From Catelliglobosispora koreensis DSM 44566 (GTDB lineage: Bacteria > Actinomycetota > Actinomycetes > Mycobacteriales > Micromonosporaceae), in NCBI RefSeq assembly GCF_000379685.1, contig NZ_KB903252.1, forward strand, positions 62,206 through 126,205: a stretch of 64,000 bases of DNA, given 5' to 3'. The translations under genes and the position numbers were made by a program. Each line of letters opens with the position of its first letter. Positions within the stretch are counted from its first letter, which is position 1. Positions 59,749 through 64,000 of this stretch are shown one piece after another. The notes under the pieces are model-generated. The model ran no database searches and had not been told where the DNA came from. It saw nothing but the letters and a program-made list of their open reading frames with translations.

Positions 59749-60477
59749 GTGCCTTCCCCACTGCGCCGCGCCCCCCTCGCGCGCCCGGTTGACGCCCTTC
59801 CCGGCGCGGTGGCTCATGCCTTCACCCCTGCAGGACAACTGGACTACTGGTCTGCTGTCCGGCATGCCGAGGCAGCGGCCCCGCTGGTGGAAGAGCTTGC
59901 TGGACTCGTGCGCACAGGACAGGCGGCAGCCGCGGTGGCACCCCTGGCTACCGCGATCGGCCTCCTACTGACCACATTGGACAGTGCCGACGACTCCTCC
60001 GGGGCACTGGATCACCTCCTGGGACGGCTCCTGGCCGCCCATGCCGAGGCATGCCGCTCAGCGCCTTTGCCTGGCCTAGCTGACTGGCTGCTGGAGGTTC
60101 AGTTCACCGATGGCCGTTGGTGTCCCGTGGACATCACCGAATATGGGCCAGCCTTGTCTTCCCACGAACTCGAGCATTACCGCGCCGGGGTTCGCAAAAG
60201 GTGGGCCGCGGACCCCGGCGACCTAAGCGCACGCGACGCCCTGGAACGCCTGGCGTCGTGGGAACGTGACGTCACGACCCTCGTCGAGGTGATCGGTGGC
60301 GACCTGCGGCACGCCGCCCAGTACGGGCGGTTGGCGCGTGCTCTAGCCGAGATCGGCGAACCGCTCGCCGCCCGCGAGTGGGCCTCCCGTGGCCTTGCCG
60401 CGCACCCCGACGATCCGCCAGGGGCGGGGTTGCGCGCGTTTCTGTCCCGGCCCGCCGTGGTGGGCTCGCAGCACTGA
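59749..60477 (+). CDS. Hypothetical protein
   Basis: A 242-residue soluble, mostly helical protein; I do not recognise the family. Distinct stretches are LDHLLGRLLAAHAEACRSAPLPGLADWLLEVQF, DGRWCPVDITEYGPALSSHELEHYRAGVRKRW and AAREWASRGLAAHP. It resembles the helical-repeat tails found in some actinobacterial SWIM zinc-finger proteins (weak). GTG 59749 follows GATGAT by 6 nt and is preferred over the upstream frame. It is convergent with the ATP-grasp gene, 4 bp apart. Confidence 0.6.
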   Translation: MPSPLRRAPLARPVDALPGAVAHAFTPAGQLDYWSAVRHAEAAAPLVEELAGLVRTGQAAAAVAPLATAIGLLLTTLDSADDSSGALDHLLGRLLAAHAEACRSAPLPGLADWLLEVQFTDGRWCPVDITEYGPALSSHELEHYRAGVRKRWAADPGDLSARDALERLASWERDVTTLVEVIGGDLRHAAQYGRLARALAEIGEPLAAREWASRGLAAHPDDPPGAGLRAFLSRPAVVGSQH

Positions 60478-60481
60478 CGCG

Positions 60482-61348
60482 TTAGCGGGCTGGGAGGTGG
60501 CGCTGCAGGGCGGTCGCGAAGCGGGTGGCGGCGCCTTCGGCGTAGCCGAAGAACAGCGACGGTTCGGTCAGCTCTAGCTCGAGCAGCAGCGGGTTGCCGT
60601 CGCGGCCGGGGATGAGGTCGACGCGGGCGTAAAGCAGGTCCGAGGGCAGAGTGCGCACGACAGCGTCACCGATCGCGAGTTCCGCCGCCGTAGCTTCCCT
60701 CGGCGAGATGCTCTCCTGCTTGTAGAGGCCGTCGGCACCGGTGTCTGGGCCGTCGAGCAGCGGCCCTTTGCGGATCGCGTGACTGAACTCGCCGCCGAAG
60801 TAAAGCAGGGCCGTCTCACCGTAACTGTCCACAGCGGACAGATAGGGCTGGACCATGACCACTCGCCCGTGGCGCTGCAGCCGTGCCATGTGGGCGGACG
60901 CTTCGCCCGAAGTGGAGGGACCGTAGCGTCCAGTGTCACGGCTGCCCGCACTGACCGTTGGCTTGATGACGTATTCACCGTCGCCCGCAGGCGGCAGCCA
61001 CACATCGTTAGGTGACACGAAAGTCGTTGGGGTGACGGGAATTCCGGCCGCTGCCAGCTCGGCCAGGTAGCGCTTGTCAGTGTTCCACGACACGACACTG
61101 GCGGGGTTCACCAAACGAGGCACCGAAGCAGCCCAGGCCGTGAACTCGGCGTGCCGCTCGGTGTAGTCCCAAGGTGACCGCAGCACGGTCAGATCGAACG
61201 CCTCCCAGTCGGCCGACGGCGAGTCCCACGCCACCGCCTCGACTTTGATTCCAGCTGACGACAGTGCCTGAACCGCGAGCTGATCGTCAGGATCGAGCTC
61301 CAGCAGCTCAGAGCACGTTACAAAGGCGACGGTGTAAGGGGCAGCCAC
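60482..61348 (-). CDS. ATP-grasp domain protein
   Basis: A 288-residue ATP-grasp ligase-like protein. Features are LRSPWDYTERHAEF near residue 60, LVNPASVVSWNTDKRYLAELAAAGIPVTPT (the B-loop region) near 85, VIKPTVSAGSRDTGRY (nucleotide-binding Lys and loop) near 130, VQPYLSAVDSYGETALLYF near 170, and the metal site LLLELELTEPSLFF near 260. Similar proteins are annotated glutathione-synthetase-like; the actual substrate is unknown. GTG 61348 was chosen over ATG 61369 because TAGCCT lies 7 nt before it. Confidence 0.88.
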   Translation of the reverse strand: MAAPYTVAFVTCSELLELDPDDQLAVQALSSAGIKVEAVAWDSPSADWEAFDLTVLRSPWDYTERHAEFTAWAASVPRLVNPASVVSWNTDKRYLAELAAAGIPVTPTTFVSPNDVWLPPAGDGEYVIKPTVSAGSRDTGRYGPSTSGEASAHMARLQRHGRVVMVQPYLSAVDSYGETALLYFGGEFSHAIRKGPLLDGPDTGADGLYKQESISPREATAAELAIGDAVVRTLPSDLLYARVDLIPGRDGNPLLLELELTEPSLFFGYAEGAATRFATALQRHLPAR

Positions 61349-61368
61349 GCCAGCAAGGCTATCAGCCA

Positions 61369-61399
61369 AAAAGATCGGCCCGGGCGTGAGCCCGGGCCG
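61369..61399 (-). terminator. Strong intrinsic terminator
   Basis: On the minus strand GGCCCGGGC-TCAC-GCCCGGGCC is followed by GATCTTTTTGG, a perfect 9-bp stem with a T-run. It ends the 106-residue gene transcript just before the ATP-grasp gene promoter. Confidence 0.9.
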
Positions 61400-61430
61400 G
61401 AAACGGTCAAAGGGGTGGTGCCAGAAAACG

Positions 61431-61751
61431 TCAGCGGGACAGCGTGCGCTTCGACATCGAGCGCCACAGGTCGTTGGTCGGGCGCATCAACTCGATCAGC
61501 TCCCGCTCCCACTCGTTGTCGACGGTAACGCCAGCTTTCTCACAGGCCTGCCGAGCCGCCGACGTGCTTTCGGCGAACTGGTCGCCCCACTCGCCGTCAT
61601 TTCCCACCAGGACAATGCGAGCGCCGCGGCGGCCAACATATTCGATGACTGCCTTTGCGCCGCCGTGAGCGCCTGCGAACTCCTTCAGGCCAGAAATGAG
61701 ACTGGCTATCGGTTGTTCAAGCGTCACCGTCGTATCGGAACCATCTGCCAT
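61431..61751 (-). CDS. Small hypothetical protein
   Basis: A 106-residue soluble alpha/beta protein (GGAKAVIEYVGRRGARIVLVGNDGEWGDQFA). No family is recognised; conserved actinobacterial proteins of this size exist near ctaB, but no function is known to me. ATG 61751 follows TAGTGT by 7 nt, so it is probably leaderless; an upstream frame to 61769 is rejected. A strong terminator follows. The 150-bp stretch between this gene and ctaB is AT-richer and shows nothing clear. Confidence 0.7.
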   Translation of the reverse strand: MADGSDTTVTLEQPIASLISGLKEFAGAHGGAKAVIEYVGRRGARIVLVGNDGEWGDQFAESTSAARQACEKAGVTVDNEWERELIELMRPTNDLWRSMSKRTLSR

Positions 61752-61919
61752 GCGGACCACACTAGCCATAACTAAGCGCCGCCATCGGACTGATGAACGC
61801 GAAATGTGATGCCAGTTACGGCTTGCCGCACACCTTTGTCCAGTTATATCGGCATTTATGTGGGCCGATCTTCACGCCAAATTTGAAGAGGCTGGCGAAT
61901 CGGGCGCGTCCGGACGTAT

Positions 61920-62834
61920 TCAGATAAAGACGTCTACCGCGGCGGCGACGAACACGATCGTCAAGTAGGCCGTGGACCAGTGGAAGAGCCGCATGGGCTT
62001 CACATCCTCACCCTTGGTGACGCGGCTATATAGCCCATGCGCCTCAAGGATGAAAAAACCGCCACAGATCATTGCTGGTACGCCGTAAATCGTCGACATT
62101 CCCATCGGCCACGCCGCGAGCGACACCAGGACGGTCAGCCACGCGTAGATGACCGCGTCGCGAGCGACGTGCCGTGGTGTCGCCACCACCGGCAGCATCG
62201 GGATGCCCGCCTTGGCGTAATCGTCACGGAACCGGATGGCCAGCGCGTAAAAGTGCGGCATCTGCCAGAAGAACACGATCCCGAAGAGCACCCACGCCAG
62301 CGGCGACAGCGACCCGGTCACGGCGGCCCAGCCGATGAGCACCGGCATCGCCCCGCAGATGCCACCCCAGAACGTGTTGTGCTTGGTGGTGCGCTTGAGC
62401 CACGCCGTGTAGATGACGTCGTAGTAGAAGATGGCGCCCGCCGTGAGAGCGGTAGCCAGAGGGTTCGTGAACGCCGCCATCAAGCTCACGGAGATGACCG
62501 CCAGCGTGAGCCCGAAGATCAGCGCGTTGCGTGGGGCGATCACGTGCGTGGCTAGCGGACGCTGTTTGGTCCGGCCCATGAGCGGGTCGATGTCGCGGTC
62601 GAGGTAGCAGTTGATCGCGCTTGACCCACCCGCGGCAAGCGATCCGCCGACGAGCACGACCAGCATCAGCCACCACTGCGGAAGCCCTTTGGCGGCAAGC
62701 ATCATCGCCGGCAGCGTGGTCACCAGCAGCAGCTCGACGATCCGCGGCTTAGTCAGCGAGACATAGGCGCGTGTGCGGGAGAGTCGTTTGGCGGCGGTGA
62801 CAGGCTGGGCTTCGGTGGCGATGGCCGTGCTCAC
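61920..62834 (-). CDS. ctaB: CtaB/COX10 heme o synthase (protoheme IX farnesyltransferase)
   Basis: A 304-residue polytopic UbiA-family prenyltransferase that adds farnesyl to heme b to make heme o. Motifs are [24 protein letters not shown] (first Asp-rich site), [34 protein letters not shown] and [22 protein letters not shown] (second Asp-rich site). GTG 62834 follows TACCCT by 7 nt; the upstream frame to 63098 runs through the repeat block and is rejected. With COX15 it supplies heme a for cytochrome aa3 oxidase. Confidence 0.95.
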   Translation of the reverse strand: MSTAIATEAQPVTAAKRLSRTRAYVSLTKPRIVELLLVTTLPAMMLAAKGLPQWWLMLVVLVGGSLAAGGSSAINCYLDRDIDPLMGRTKQRPLATHVIAPRNALIFGLTLAVISVSLMAAFTNPLATALTAGAIFYYDVIYTAWLKRTTKHNTFWGGICGAMPVLIGWAAVTGSLSPLAWVLFGIVFFWQMPHFYALAIRFRDDYAKAGIPMLPVVATPRHVARDAVIYAWLTVLVSLAAWPMGMSTIYGVPAMICGGFFILEAHGLYSRVTKGEDVKPMRLFHWSTAYLTIVFVAAAVDVFI

Positions 62835-62931
62835 GCCGCAAAGGGTACGGCCCGGGGGTTCCGCCTTGGCGCTCGGGGTGGTAATAGGCGAAACACACCA
62901 CGGCACGCCATCGCGGGAAGGTAAATCGGCG

Positions 62932-63083
62932 CTGCGCGCTGCCCATCGTGCGGCCTCGAAACGCACCTCGTGCTCGCCTTTCGCGCGGCCTTGAAACGCC
63001 CTACGGGCTCGCCTTTCGTGCGGCATCGAAGCACGCTGCGCGCTGCCCATCGTGCGGCCTTGAAACGCCCTACGGGCGTCAAG
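62932..63083. repeat. Degenerate repeat block between ctaB and tkt
   Basis: Four diverged units of 28-42 bp share the core TCGTGCGGCCTTGAAACGC, at 62932, 62973, 63008 and 63036; units 1 and 4 both begin CTGCGCGCTGCCCATCGTG, 104 bp apart. Unit 4 ends in a hairpin (CCTTGA ... TCAAGG around CGCCC-TAC-GGGCG) with a two-base bulge. Frames through it encode repeated GRFKAAR peptides and are artefacts. Confidence 0.7.
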
Positions 63084-63131
63084 GCCGGGTTCAAGCATGG
63101 AGCGTGCGCGCAGTGGGTAGGGTCAACTAGC

Positions 63132-64000
63132 GTGGAGCAACTCAACTGGTCCGATCTCGACCGCCGCGCTGTTGACACCGTACGCGTTCTGGCAATGGAT
63201 GCCGTAGAGAACGCCGGTAATGGCCATCCAGGCACCGCTATGAGCCTGGCCCCCGCCGCCTACCTGCTTTTCCAGCGGGTCATGCGGCACAACCCGGTAG
63301 ACCCCGACTGGCCGGGACGTGACCGGTTCGTGCTCTCATGTGGGCACTCCAGCCTCACCCTATATATTCAGCTTTACCTATCAGGTTATGGGCTTCAGCT
63401 CGGTGACCTCAAGGCGTTGCGCCAGTGGGGATCGCTCACTCCCGGGCACCCCGAGCACGGGCACACCAAGGGCGTGGAAACCACGACCGGCCCGCTCGGG
63501 CAGGGCCTGGGCAACGCGGTCGGCATGGCGATGGCGACCCGTCGCGAGCGCGGGCTGTTCGACCCCGACGCCGCACCTGGGACCAGTTTGTTCGACCACG
63601 ACATCTACGTCTTCGTCTCCGATGGCGACATCGAAGAGGGTGTGACGCACGAGGTTTCGTCGATCGCCGGACACCAGAAGCTCGGCAACCTCATCGTGAT
63701 CTACGACGACAACGAGATCTCGATTGAGGACGACACGAAGATCGCCAAGTCCGAGGACGTGCTCAAGCGCTACGAGGCTTATGGCTGGCACACCGAGCGC
63801 GTGGACTGGGTCGGCGCCGACGGTTATCACGAGGACGTTGACGCCCTGTGGGCGGCGATCCAGCGGGCCAAGGCCGACCGTGACCGCCCGAGCTTCATCT
63901 CCCTGCGCACCATCATCGGCTGGCCCGCGCCCAACAAGCAGAACACCGGGAAGATTCACGGTTCAGCGCTGGGCAAAGAGGAAGTGGCCGCGACCAAGAA
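63132..64000 (+). CDS. tkt: Transketolase, N-terminal part (runs off the window)
   Basis: The first 289 residues of transketolase, which moves two-carbon units between sugar phosphates in the pentose phosphate pathway using thiamine diphosphate. Visible are NAGNGHPGTAMSLAPAAY, the conserved His region SCGHSSLTLYIQLYLSGYG, TPGHPEHGHTKGVETTTGPLGQGLGNAVGMA, the ThDP/metal motif VSDGDIEEGVTHE with IYDDNEISIE, and RTIIGWPAPNKQNT. GTG 63132 is preceded by TAGGGT at 8 nt. The ctaB-tkt divergent order is normal in actinobacteria. The 3' part is outside the window. Confidence 0.95.
   Translation, partial: MEQLNWSDLDRRAVDTVRVLAMDAVENAGNGHPGTAMSLAPAAYLLFQRVMRHNPVDPDWPGRDRFVLSCGHSSLTLYIQLYLSGYGLQLGDLKALRQWGSLTPGHPEHGHTKGVETTTGPLGQGLGNAVGMAMATRRERGLFDPDAAPGTSLFDHDIYVFVSDGDIEEGVTHEVSSIAGHQKLGNLIVIYDDNEISIEDDTKIAKSEDVLKRYEAYGWHTERVDWVGADGYHEDVDALWAAIQRAKADRDRPSFISLRTIIGWPAPNKQNTGKIHGSALGKEEVAATK

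Noticed and set aside
62932-63083. CRISPR array
   Set aside because: Units are degenerate, unequal in length and lack unique spacers; no cas genes are present.
62831-63235. Minus-strand frame with repeated GRFKAAR segments, and the long upstream extension of ctaB
   Set aside because: Both are translations of the non-coding repeat block; ctaB has a clear leaderless start at 62834.

Overview
The window reads as chromosome of a high-GC actinomycete, most likely of the Pseudonocardiaceae or a near relative (inference). The signs are actinobacterial families throughout (Eis, LppU/SCO3897, SufR-led suf operon, acVLRF1, PucR and LuxR/STAND regulators), COX15 near ctaB-tkt close to suf, many GTG starts, and a TANNNT-like -10 box placed 6-8 nt before about twenty start codons, i.e. 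widespread leaderless initiation. No rRNA, tRNA, CRISPR array, transposase or prophage was seen.

Layout. 1-3.5 kb: tail of a zinc metallopeptidase, then an overlapping operon of circularly permuted ATP-grasp, alpha-E and transglutaminase-like proteins. 3.5-7.6 kb: a minus-strand DUF1800 / DUF1501 / secreted esterase / LppU-like run behind a palindromic operator. 7.7-14.7 kb: acetyltransferases including an Eis homologue, polysaccharide deacetylase, DDAH-type amidinohydrolase, an LPG-synthase-like membrane protein, and a MarR-DHA2 drug exporter pair. 14.9-23.3 kb: a polymorphic toxin island, with a secreted 2281-residue RHS/YD-repeat protein carrying a HINT domain and an ADP-ribosyltransferase-like tip, a tightly coupled presumed immunity gene, decayed toxin/immunity remnants and a SUKH immunity gene. 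23.5-29.4 kb: small membrane proteins, an acVLRF1 release-factor-like gene coupled to a small VbhA-antitoxin-like gene, an AlkD-like glycosylase, a large HTH-NB-ARC-TPR protein and a HAD phosphatase. 29.5-37.4 kb: an ABC export cassette with two giant FtsX-like permeases and two ATPases, plus a LysE exporter. 37.6-41.1 kb: LysR, YeiH-type putative sulfate exporter, cysteine dioxygenase and a GNAT protein, all on one strand, suggesting cysteine-sulfur oxidation and export.

41.8-48.1 kb holds a complete sufR-B-D-Rieske-C-S-U-T operon with overlapping or near-abutting genes, an IdeR-like iron box upstream and a strong terminator downstream. It is bracketed by two copies of a 66-bp imperfect palindrome with GCGAGCC-rich repeats on the suf-facing sides. 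48.5-51.6 kb is an ABC exporter with a divergent GbsR/MarR regulator sharing a palindromic operator. 51.6-56.8 kb has a GDSL esterase, a PucR-type and a LuxR-type regulator; between the two regulators lies an apparently undescribed minus-strand small transcription unit with a very strong Shine-Dalgarno, a 12-residue ORF and a long hairpin. 56.9-64 kb has a secreted S1 protease with FN3 and P-domain-like parts, COX15 (heme a synthase), an ATP-grasp protein, ctaB (heme o synthase), a degenerate repeat block, and the start of transketolase, which runs off the end.
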